From: GCA-016699975 sp964515255
GTDB lineage: Bacteria; Patescibacteriota; Minisyncoccia; Moranbacterales; UBA1568
Length of the DNA stretch: 12,577 nt
Assembly (NCBI GenBank): GCA_964515255.1
Contig: CAZETL010000028.1
Coordinates: 1-12,577 of the forward strand
Direction: 5' to 3'
Below the pieces are notes generated by a model that ran no database searches, was not told the DNA's origin, and saw only the letters and a program-made list of their open reading frames with translations. Below, one piece after another: positions 6,756-12,577 of this stretch (within the stretch, counting starts at the first letter, position 1; every line of letters begins with the position of its first letter). The position numbers and the translations under genes were made by a program.

Positions 6756-8591
6756 ATGAACATCCTTTTCAAAAATATAGGCGTCATTATCATCATCTTT
6801 TTTGTCATTTCAGGGATAGCCATCCTCTATCAATCCCCGTCAAGCCGACCCACCGATATCACCCTGAGCAATCTCGCAACCGAGATCAATCAGGGGAAAA
6901 TCGACTCCATCAAGATTAGCGGAAACTCCCTTGCCATCATAACCAAAGAGAATCAGAAACAGAAAGCCACCAAAGAATCTGAGTCGTCCCTCACGGAAAC
7001 ATTGAAGAATTATGGCGTAAACCCTGATCAACTGCAGGGAGTAAAGATTGAAGTAACAGAAGAATCAGGCATTGCCGTTTGGGCTGGAGCTATTCTCCCC
7101 TTCCTTTTGCCATTTCTTCTTGTTGCCGGGTTTATCTGGTTTATGATGCGACAAGCGCAGCGCGGCAATGCGCAAGCCCTTTCTTTCGGTATGAGCCGCG
7201 CCCGAATGCTCGATCCAAAAGACAAGAAGAAGCGCATCACCTTTGCCGACGTCGCAGGGGCCATCGAAGCGAAAAACGAGCTCCAAGAAATTGTCGAGTT
7301 TCTGAAACAGCCAAAAAAATTCCTCGCAATCGGAGCGAGAATCCCCAAAGGAGTACTCCTTCTCGGTTCTCCTGGAACGGGGAAGACTCTCATGGCAAAA
7401 GCAGTCGCAGGAGAAGCAAAGGTTCCATTTTTCAACATAAGCGGATCGGAATTCGTCGAAATGTTCGTCGGCGTCGGCGCAAGCCGTGTTCGAGATCTCT
7501 TTAAACAAGCGAAAAAGAATGCTCCCTCGATCGTCTTCATCGATGAAATTGACGCCGTTGGTCGCCATCGTGGAGCGGGCCTTGGAGGCGGGCATGACGA
7601 ACGAGAGCAGACCTTAAACCAAATTCTCGTGGAAATGGACGGGTTCGAAACTGACACGAATGTCATTGTCATCGCTTCCACAAACCGACCGGACGTTCTC
7701 GATCCAGCACTTCTCAGACCAGGACGATTTGACAGACGAGTTATGATGGATCTCCCCGATATAAATGAGCGAGAATCCATATTGAAGATCCATACGAAGA
7801 ACAAGCCCCTTGAATCTTCGACAAATTTGCGAATTCTTGCCGAACGAACGCCGGGATTCTCCGGAGCCGACCTCTCAAACCTCGTAAATGAAGCTGCAAT
7901 ACTTTCCGCACGCAGAGACAGGAAAGAAATCGGCATGAAAGAACTTTCTGAGTCGATTGAGAAAGTTATCCTCGGGCCAGAACGGAAAAGTCGGGCTATC
8001 AACCCAAAGGAGAAAGAGATTATCGCCTACCACGAAGGAGGCCACGCCCTTGTCGCCGCCAGTTTGCCGCATGCAGATCCAGTACAGAAAGTCTCCATCA
8101 TCTCTCGCGGCCATGCTGGAGGCTATACTCTCGCTGTCCCCACCGAAGACAAAATGCTCCAATCTTTCCTACACTTCAAAGATGAACTCGCAACATTTCT
8201 TGGCGGATACGCGAGTGAGAAACTCGTATTTAACGATGTAACGACAGGTCCCTCAAACGACCTCGAACGAGCAACTGCCATGGCTCGCGGCATCGTAACT
8301 CGGTATGGCATGAGCACGCTCGGTCCCAGAACATTCGGAAGAAAGCAAGAACTTGTCTTCCTTGGCCGGGAGATGCACGAAGAACGAAACTACTCCGAAA
8401 AAACAGCTGAAGCAATAGACAGCGAGGTTTCGCGACTCGTCGAGGAGGCATTCGCAACCGCCACCAAAATCCTTACCGAGAAACGCGAGACCTTAAACCG
8501 AATCGCATCAACGCTTCTCGAAAAAGAAACTCTCGAAAAAGATGAATTTGCAGCGCTCGTATCCAACCACTCGCTGCAGAAGAATCAGTAA
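6756..8591 (+). CDS. ftsH: ATP-dependent zinc metalloprotease FtsH
   Basis: FtsH is a membrane-bound hexameric AAA+ protease that unfolds and degrades misfolded membrane proteins and short-lived regulators. Two membrane segments (about 7-25 and 108-130) flank an outside-facing domain. The ATPase domain has Walker A GSPGTGKT (204-211), the pore motif FVGV (237-240), Walker B FIDEID (261-266) and the second region of homology with the arginine finger region ASTNRPDVLDPALLRPGRFDRR (307-328). The protease domain has the zinc motif HEGGH (426-430) and D502 in NDLERAT as the likely third ligand. The 611-residue length is normal and all key residues are present. It follows tilS by 17 bases and is followed after 14 bases by a membrane protein gene, so co-transcription is likely. 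The ATG lacks a Shine-Dalgarno. Confidence 0.97.
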   Translation: MNILFKNIGVIIIIFFVISGIAILYQSPSSRPTDITLSNLATEINQGKIDSIKISGNSLAIITKENQKQKATKESESSLTETLKNYGVNPDQLQGVKIEVTEESGIAVWAGAILPFLLPFLLVAGFIWFMMRQAQRGNAQALSFGMSRARMLDPKDKKKRITFADVAGAIEAKNELQEIVEFLKQPKKFLAIGARIPKGVLLLGSPGTGKTLMAKAVAGEAKVPFFNISGSEFVEMFVGVGASRVRDLFKQAKKNAPSIVFIDEIDAVGRHRGAGLGGGHDEREQTLNQILVEMDGFETDTNVIVIASTNRPDVLDPALLRPGRFDRRVMMDLPDINERESILKIHTKNKPLESSTNLRILAERTPGFSGADLSNLVNEAAILSARRDRKEIGMKELSESIEKVILGPERKSRAINPKEKEIIAYHEGGHALVAASLPHADPVQKVSIISRGHAGGYTLAVPTEDKMLQSFLHFKDELATFLGGYASEKLVFNDVTTGPSNDLERATAMARGIVTRYGMSTLGPRTFGRKQELVFLGREMHEERNYSEKTAEAIDSEVSRLVEEAFATATKILTEKRETLNRIASTLLEKETLEKDEFAALVSNHSLQKNQ

Positions 8592-8605
8592 GCTTTTATA
8601 GAGCT

Positions 8606-9514
8606 ATGAAACAGATCTTAAAGAGGGCTATTAACCTCGTTATTTCGCATCCAAAACTCCTCTTTTTTGGATCAATTATCGCATTCCCAAAAACCATAGT
8701 CCAGGTTTTTCTCGACAGATACGGAGATTCATTTGGGCAGATTCTCCAATCAATCCAACAAAATAGCCTCTTCCTAACATCGACGCCTTACATAAACTCA
8801 CTCCTCCCACTCCTCATCGTGCTCTTCATTCTCTTCGTAGAATCATTCGGGATCGTACAAATAGCTTCTTTTGTACAGAGATCTGAGCGAAAGTCATTCG
8901 GAGTGATCCCCACGAAGGAAACCGTCAAACGAGCAGCCTCTGTATTCAAAATGGAGATTACCCTCATTCTCTTTCTTCTTTTTGGCGGAATACTTCTTTC
9001 ACTCCCGTCCGATATCGCTTCCGCTAGAGGACTCATTCCACTAAGCAGACTCCTCTTTCTTTCAGCATTTGGACTTTTCGCTTCAATCGCCGTTTTAACA
9101 TTCTTCATCCGCCAATATTCCGCTCTCTATCTTACACTTTCAAACATATCGATTCGGTCAGCCATTGAGAACGCCTCCACTCTTTTCCGATCAAAGATGC
9201 GCCCAACTATTCTCTTTGGGACAATTATCTTTGTCTGGGAAATTCTCGGGATGTTTTTTCTGTCATCGTGCGAATACATCCTCAGCTTCATGAGCATGAA
9301 TAACATACTGCAAACAGGAATAACGTGGGTGTTTACACTTGCGTTCTTTTCCATATTGGAAGCCTGGACTTGGACTGCTTGGACTCTTTTCTTTCGCAAC
9401 ATCGCACTCCCGAAAGAACCTCTGATTGTTTTGCAAAATCAAAAAACCGTGGTACAACAGGATAGACCTGCAAGTCTCAAAAAAATGCCCACAACAGCGG
9501 CCAGCAAAGAATAA
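8606..9514 (+). CDS. Polytopic membrane protein of unknown function
   Basis: I do not recognise a specific family. The 302-residue protein has about five clear membrane segments (roughly 63-88, 115-135, 145-168, 200-222 and 237-262) and possibly a sixth, weaker one near 17-35. The tail after about 270 is hydrophilic and rich in Lys, Gln and Ser. The stretch SAIENASTLFRSKMRPTILFG (185-205), an amphipathic segment leading into a membrane helix, is reminiscent of the many DUF975 or glycerophosphodiesterase-membrane-domain-like proteins, but that likeness is weak. It starts 14 bases after ftsH and probably shares its transcript; it could be a substrate or partner of FtsH, which is only a guess from position. 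tRNA-Val follows 32 bases after its stop. Confidence 0.8.
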   Translation: MKQILKRAINLVISHPKLLFFGSIIAFPKTIVQVFLDRYGDSFGQILQSIQQNSLFLTSTPYINSLLPLLIVLFILFVESFGIVQIASFVQRSERKSFGVIPTKETVKRAASVFKMEITLILFLLFGGILLSLPSDIASARGLIPLSRLLFLSAFGLFASIAVLTFFIRQYSALYLTLSNISIRSAIENASTLFRSKMRPTILFGTIIFVWEILGMFFLSSCEYILSFMSMNNILQTGITWVFTLAFFSILEAWTWTAWTLFFRNIALPKEPLIVLQNQKTVVQQDRPASLKKMPTTAASKE

Positions 9515-9546
9515 GTTGGGACTCGTAGGGCAACAAGGAGAGAAAG

Positions 9547-9620
9547 GGGTCTGTAGCTCAGTTGGTTAGAGCGCTACATTGACATTGTAGAGGCCTCCAG
9601 TTCGAGTCTGGACAGACCCA
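9547..9620 (+). tRNA. tRNA-Val (anticodon GAC)
   Basis: A complete 74-base cloverleaf. The acceptor arms GGGTCTG and CAGACCC pair fully with discriminator A. The D-stem is GCTC/GAGC, the anticodon stem CTACA/TGTAG with loop TTGACAT (anticodon GAC, reading GUC and GUU), the variable loop AGGCC, and the T-arm TCCAG-TTCGAGT-CTGGA. The terminal CCA is not encoded (ACATTC follows), so a CCA-adding enzyme is needed. Confidence 0.97.
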
Positions 9621-9634
9621 CATTCTAGAAAGCT

Positions 9635-9672
9635 AATAGAAAATCCCGGGATTGCAGCCGGGATTTTCTATT
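9635..9672. terminator. Bidirectional terminator between tRNA-Val and the convergent gene
   Basis: A perfect 15-bp stem (9635-9649 with 9658-9672) with core GAAAATCCCGG and CCGGGATTTTC closes an 8-base loop. The flanking A and T runs make it work in both directions. It ends on the first base of the minus-strand stop codon (9672-9674), so it serves both the ftsH-side transcript and the convergent exported-protein gene. Confidence 0.9.
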
Positions 9673-10763
9673 TAACGGATATCCTGGCAATGCGTCACGC
9701 CGCACCAGTCTTCATCTTCATCACCAACATCATTCGGTCCAACTATATCAGACCCACTGCCATCCTCACTAAAGTAATCCTTGACGCCTTTTACCCCATC
9801 CCGTATTACCCCTCCTGTTTGACGAGTAAGTTCATTGGAAAGGTTATTGGAGAAATCAGCTCCATCCGATCCAAGTCCCGTCTTGCTGAGAGTTTTCTGA
9901 ATAAGCGAATTCACGTAAGACTGAATAACGCCCGTAGCAAGCTCTTCCCAGTTCTGAGCAAGAGCAATCGCTTTCGCTGGCAACGTCTGTATCGTCGACA
10001 CAATATCAGCAATAGTCTGCGGAGGAGTTACGACAAGACCTTGTTTGTTTGTTTGAGGTTTATATCCGGTAATGCCCGCTTGAGTCTCTGCTATTTTTTC
10101 GTTCTTCGCCTTTTCAGCTCCATATTTCTGGGCAGTAATAATCGGGATACCCTTAGGATTATTCTGTGGTTCCATTAGCGAAGAGAAGCAAGCGTAATCC
10201 CCCTTCGCAAGAGACCCCTTCGGGTCCGGGCACACTTTGTCCAACGTGTATTTTGTTACGTCTTGTTGCAGACTTTTGAGCGTATTTTTACCGACATTTT
10301 GAAGATATTGCGGATAGTTCTTAATCGTATTCAGAGATGAATTCAGGTTGCCGGAAACGCCTTCCGAGGCTGCAGAATAGTTTCCTCCTGAACCCTTACC
10401 GCTAAACATTTTCGGAAAAAAGTCATTTAAAATCACGCCCTCAGCCTTCTTAGCTGATTGCGTATAAATAAACTTTCTCCAGTTTTCGATAATCAAAGAT
10501 CCTTTTCCCGAAGATCCGTTTACCAGGCGAAGAACCCGTTGGTTAATTGTTTGGATAGCCGCATTTTTAACGGCACTCAGTATAATGCCCCGGATTTTCT
10601 CGGATATTCTCTGCAAGTTGTAAAGCATGAGGTTTGCCTGAATAGACTCCCCCCAATAACCAGCTTGCACCGCAGGAGCAACGGAAAAAACCCCAAAAAA
10701 AACAAAAATGAAGCAAAAAACAGGGATTCGAAGTCGTCGAATTGTGTTTTGTATTCTTTTCAC
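9672..10763 (-). CDS. Exported protein of unknown function (signal peptide, four cysteines)
   Basis: A hypothetical protein of 363 residues with a clear Sec signal peptide: a basic start (KRIQNTIRRLRIP), a hydrophobic core (14-29) and a likely cleavage after VQA (34). The mature part is mostly helical, with repeated Q/N-rich segments such as AVKNAAIQTINQRVLRLVNG (65-83) and NWEELATGVIQSYVNSLIQKTL (271-292). C178 and C192 could form one disulfide, and C354 and C359 at the acidic C-terminus (DWCGVTHC) another. The arrangement of a signal peptide followed by long helices recalls VirB5/TrbJ-like pilus-tip or conjugation proteins, but I see no diagnostic motif. The start is a GTG at 10761-10763, chosen because it gives a complete signal peptide; there is no Shine-Dalgarno. 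It lies 92 bases downstream of the calcium-repeat protein and probably shares its transcript. Confidence 0.8.
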   Translation of the reverse strand: MKRIQNTIRRLRIPVFCFIFVFFGVFSVAPAVQAGYWGESIQANLMLYNLQRISEKIRGIILSAVKNAAIQTINQRVLRLVNGSSGKGSLIIENWRKFIYTQSAKKAEGVILNDFFPKMFSGKGSGGNYSAASEGVSGNLNSSLNTIKNYPQYLQNVGKNTLKSLQQDVTKYTLDKVCPDPKGSLAKGDYACFSSLMEPQNNPKGIPIITAQKYGAEKAKNEKIAETQAGITGYKPQTNKQGLVVTPPQTIADIVSTIQTLPAKAIALAQNWEELATGVIQSYVNSLIQKTLSKTGLGSDGADFSNNLSNELTRQTGGVIRDGVKGVKDYFSEDGSGSDIVGPNDVGDEDEDWCGVTHCQDIR

Positions 10764-10855
10764 AAAAGAAAACTAGAACTTTCCAACAACCTTTGAGCAA
10801 TATCACCCCTTATCCCCTCTAGCTATAGATGCGAGGTATTTCAGCTACAAATGCA

Positions 10856-11932
10856 TCACAGATCCGTTGGTATTTCTTCAATTCCAACCGCCTTTAACGA
10901 CGAATCAACCTCTTTCACAAAACCAAGAAGAGTAGCAAGAAAACCCTGCATCCTTGATAGCACAACGACATTTGCAAGCGGATCAACATCAAAAGATTTT
11001 ATCTCCGAAGGAAATTCAGCTGCATAAAGGAAAAGTTGTATCGCTCTCACATGCGCATCAAGCATATTCTCCGGCACTTGCATTTCCTTCAGCTCTGAAA
11101 GAGCTTCATTTCCTTCCTTAATAAGATCATTGAGATATTTCGGATTGCCACTCTCAATGGACGTCATCACTCCATTCATGAGTGTTTCCGATAAATTTTC
11201 AACATCTTTCTGGTCCGAGATGGGAACCGAGGCATGACTCGCAATCACATAAGAAACTTTCGCAACATATTCGAGCGTATCCTGTTTAATCTTTTCCTCT
11301 CGATCTTCTTTTGAAAGCTTATCATATTTTTGCTTTTTTACCCTGATATCATCAATATTTACTTCAGGAAGACTATCCGAGCCAGTATCTTGAGAATCAA
11401 GCAGTTTAGAAAGTTGAGCCTGAACAGACTCAACAGAAGTGGAAATTTCGTCACCTCCATCTTCTGAAGACTGCTTAAGAAGATTTGCGATTTCCTCAGA
11501 AACTTGGCTCGTGAGATTCGTATCATCTATACCACCAACACCATTCCCCAAATCTTCATCTCCCGATCGAGTATCAGCATTTCCTTGGGAAAGATTCGCC
11601 TTCTTGCTAATCATTTGCTCTATTGCCACTTCTTCCGTCGAAACAACTCTATCTCCAGGCGCTGATTTTCTTGGATCATAACCACTCCTTACTTCAGCAC
11701 CATCACTATACCCATCGCCATCAGTATCAGAATTCCGTGGATCTGTCCCATATAAAGCCTCTTCATCATCTGTAAGACCATCCTGGTCAGCATCATGAAA
11801 AATATTTTTTCCAGAAAAATCCTCCGAAGCAACAGAGAGCCAAGCTACTCCAGAAAAAAGCAGCGAAACAAAAACAAACAGCGAGATGCGAAAAAAGGAA
11901 AGATTAATTTGAAGAGAAAGCACGCTTCGCAT
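10856..11932 (-). CDS. Exported or membrane-anchored protein with thrombospondin-type-3-like calcium repeats
   Basis: A 358-residue protein with a hydrophobic segment at 12-35 that is a signal peptide or N-terminal anchor. Right after it are two Asp-rich repeats at 47-89: DADQDGLTDDEEALYGTDP and DTDGDGYSDGAEVRSGYDP. These are the typical bacterial type-3 calcium-binding pattern (DxDxDGxxDxxE) of surface proteins. The rest has an acidic, Ser-rich linker (about 115-190) and a helical C-terminal domain (about 200-350) that I do not recognise. The start at ATG 11932 is preferred over the in-frame ATG at 11995, because an extended -10 promoter lies between them and the shorter form has a better-placed hydrophobic segment. 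It is the first gene of a probable two-gene unit with the cysteine-containing exported protein. An extracellular role in surface structure or secretion is inferred. Confidence 0.82.
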   Translation of the reverse strand: MRSVLSLQINLSFFRISLFVFVSLLFSGVAWLSVASEDFSGKNIFHDADQDGLTDDEEALYGTDPRNSDTDGDGYSDGAEVRSGYDPRKSAPGDRVVSTEEVAIEQMISKKANLSQGNADTRSGDEDLGNGVGGIDDTNLTSQVSEEIANLLKQSSEDGGDEISTSVESVQAQLSKLLDSQDTGSDSLPEVNIDDIRVKKQKYDKLSKEDREEKIKQDTLEYVAKVSYVIASHASVPISDQKDVENLSETLMNGVMTSIESGNPKYLNDLIKEGNEALSELKEMQVPENMLDAHVRAIQLFLYAAEFPSEIKSFDVDPLANVVVLSRMQGFLATLLGFVKEVDSSLKAVGIEEIPTDL

Positions 11933-11960
11933 AACCAAAAAACTAAAACTCTGTTGAGAA

Positions 11961-11969
11961 ATTATACCA
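11961..11969 (-). promoter_or_regulatory. Extended -10 promoter of the exported-protein unit
   Basis: TGGTATAAT on the minus strand matches the extended -10 consensus (TGnTATAAT) exactly. No good -35 is visible, which is normal for extended -10 promoters. It lies about 30 bases upstream of the ATG at 11932 and inside the longer reading frame from 11995, so it argues for the shorter protein. Confidence 0.65.
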
Positions 11970-12093
11970 CACTTTGCAAGTATAAAAAGAATCACACGCT
12001 GTCAATAGAATTCCCCCCAAAGGAAGATGTGAAACAAAAAGAATCAATCACTTCCAAAAAAAATATCAAGGTCTCAATAGAGCCAAAACGCCC

Positions 12094-12120
12094 AATGAAA
12101 AATTAGGATACTTTTTCATT
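12094..12120 (+). terminator. AT-rich hairpin, possible terminator
   Basis: AATGAAAAA (12094-12102) pairs with TTTTTCATT (12112-12120) around a 9-base loop, and TTTA follows. GCCC just before and GGGC just after could extend it with a bulge. No plus-strand gene ends nearby, so its role is unclear. Confidence 0.35.
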
Positions 12121-12232
12121 TTTAGGGCAGATTCTTTGGAAAACAAATACAAGAAACAATGGGAATCCACGCAGAAAAAAGTGAAGGGTCATTGTTACGT
12201 CAAAGAATATTCGCTCTCAGAAATGATCCCAA

Positions 12233-12248
12233 CATTCCACATGAAACA
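12233..12248. promoter_or_regulatory. Degenerate parS-like site 1
   Basis: CATTCCACATGAAACA differs from the common parS form TGTTCCACGTGAAACA at three positions. It lies 20 bases before the perfect site 2, with the same spacing as sites 4 and 5. Confidence 0.5.
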
Positions 12249-12289
12249 TACTCCATCAGATGCAGAGTGTTCCACGTGGAACACTCTGC
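12235..12289 (+). repeat. 55-bp direct repeat, copy 1
   Basis: Identical by eye to 12523-12577, with a 288-base period. It contains most of a degenerate parS-like site, the spacer actccatcagat, and the whole 28-bp palindrome with the perfect parS. Identity stops after 12289 only because copy 2 reaches the window edge, so the repeat may be longer. Confidence 0.92.
12262..12289. promoter_or_regulatory. parS: parS site 2 inside a 28-bp perfect palindrome
   Basis: The 16-bp core at 12268-12283, TGTTCCACGTGGAACA, is a perfect palindrome and matches the conserved parS pattern TGTTnCACGTGnAACA bound by ParB. Six further bases on each side (GCAGAG and CTCTGC) extend the symmetry to 28 bp. Confidence 0.85.
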
Positions 12290-12406
12290 GGACTGCCACC
12301 TGCAATAAAAATAGCTTTTCGGAGCAATTCTCATTGGGATAAATGCTTTAAACAAAGGGGGCTGGCCATACCTCCGGAAAGACAAGGTGTGATGGTGTTT
12401 TTGATT

Positions 12407-12422
12407 TGTTCCGTGTGGAACA
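12407..12422. promoter_or_regulatory. Degenerate parS-like site 3
   Basis: TGTTCCGTGTGGAACA keeps both TGTTCC and GGAACA arms but has GTGT in place of ACGT in the centre, so it departs from the parS core at two positions. One further pair (T and A) extends the arms. Confidence 0.45.
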
Positions 12423-12520
12423 ATGAAAGTTCTATCCCAAAAGAAGAAAATATTTCATCCGAAGAAAAACGCACTCTTCAATTCCTGAGAAAGAGCTTTC
12501 AGGAGGAACAGCACTCATCA

Positions 12521-12536
12521 TGTTCCACATGAAACA
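12521..12536. promoter_or_regulatory. parS: Near-consensus parS-like site 4
   Basis: TGTTCCACATGAAACA differs from TGTTCCACGTGAAACA, a common parS form, at one central base. It lies 19 bases before site 5. Confidence 0.65.
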
Positions 12537-12577
12537 TACTCCATCAGATGCAGAGTGTTCCACGTGGAACACTCTGC
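12523..12577 (+). repeat. 55-bp direct repeat, copy 2 (ends at window edge)
   Basis: Identical to 12235-12289 over its whole visible length. It is cut by the window end, so its right boundary is unknown. Confidence 0.92.
12550..12577. promoter_or_regulatory. parS: parS site 5 inside a second 28-bp perfect palindrome
   Basis: The core TGTTCCACGTGGAACA is at 12556-12571, flanked by the same GCAGAG and CTCTGC arms as site 2. The palindrome ends on the last base of the window. Confidence 0.85.

Larger units (their letters stand above)
11996..12577. other. Gene-free region with parS-like sites and repeats (probable partition locus)
   Basis: About 580 bases with no coding frame I can support. It starts AT-rich (11996-12200) and holds a hairpin at 12094-12120, then five parS-like sites, two identical 28-bp palindromes and a 55-bp direct repeat between 12233 and the window end. 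No clear DnaA box (TTATCCACA) was found by eye. The pattern fits a ParB-binding centromere rather than a promoter region. Confidence 0.75.

Noticed and set aside
7028..8002. 324-codon open frame on the minus strand inside ftsH
   Set aside because: It lies fully antisense to the conserved ATPase domain, has low-complexity Ser/Arg-rich composition and no family likeness. It is a by-product of codon use.
11933..11995. Longer start of the calcium-repeat protein at ATG 11995
   Set aside because: The extended -10 promoter lies inside this stretch, and the added 21 residues would put extra sequence before the signal segment.
12501..12522. AGGAGG followed by an ATG at 12520 near the right edge, as a gene start
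   Set aside because: The 13-base spacing is too long, and the frame runs straight into parS site 4 and the direct repeat. Only the sequence beyond the window could revive it.
12136..12532. Short plus-strand frames across the parS region
   Set aside because: They translate the parS sites and the direct repeat themselves (for example CSTWNT), which explains their apparent similarity. No family likeness.
11996..12577. Replication origin with DnaA boxes
   Set aside because: No TTATCCACA-like cluster was found by eye. The parS sites suggest closeness to an origin but do not show one here.
12235..12577. CRISPR array
   Set aside because: Only two repeat copies 288 bases apart, and the repeat is palindromic and parS-like; spacing and structure do not fit CRISPR.

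Overview
The window looks like a piece of chromosome from a Patescibacteria (CPR) bacterium, most likely Parcubacteria-like. This is an inference from gene content and style: compact housekeeping genes, a short TilS next to FtsH, a secreted calcium-repeat protein of a type common in these genomes, few Shine-Dalgarno sequences, and a tRNA with no encoded CCA end. Stop codons include TGA (for example the RluA-family gene at 3336), so UGA is not recoded as glycine and Gracilibacteria/SR1 are unlikely. No marker gene fixes the exact lineage.

Left part (1-2118, minus strand). Transcription runs from a typical 2-Cys peroxiredoxin with an unusual cysteine-rich N-terminal tail, to an Fe/Mn superoxide dismutase, then across a hairpin with a T-tract to the start of a ribonucleotide reductase large subunit. 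The reductase has two ATP-cone domains and runs off the left edge. Together these remove superoxide and peroxide and make DNA precursors.

Middle part (2257-9620, plus strand). In order: an RluA-family pseudouridine synthase, a four-domain ribosomal S1 protein with a lysine-rich tail, a perfect hairpin terminator, a guanylate-kinase-like protein whose Walker A lysine is replaced by glutamine, TilS, FtsH, a polytopic membrane protein of unknown function, and tRNA-Val(GAC). This is a translation and quality-control block. A 15-bp-stem hairpin after the tRNA faces a convergent minus-strand gene and overlaps its stop codon.

Right part (9672-11932, minus strand). Two exported proteins are encoded one after the other: a membrane-anchored or secreted protein with thrombospondin-type-3-like calcium repeats, and downstream a signal-peptide protein with four cysteines in the predicted mature part. 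They are probably one transcription unit driven by an extended -10 promoter.

Right edge (11933-12577). No convincing gene. This stretch holds a cluster of parS-like centromere sites. Two are perfect 16-bp palindromes inside identical 28-bp palindromes, which lie within a 55-bp direct repeat whose second copy ends exactly at the window edge. Three more degenerate sites lie around them. It is probably the ParABS partition locus of the chromosome, so the replication origin is probably near and further sites or parA/parB may lie just to the right.
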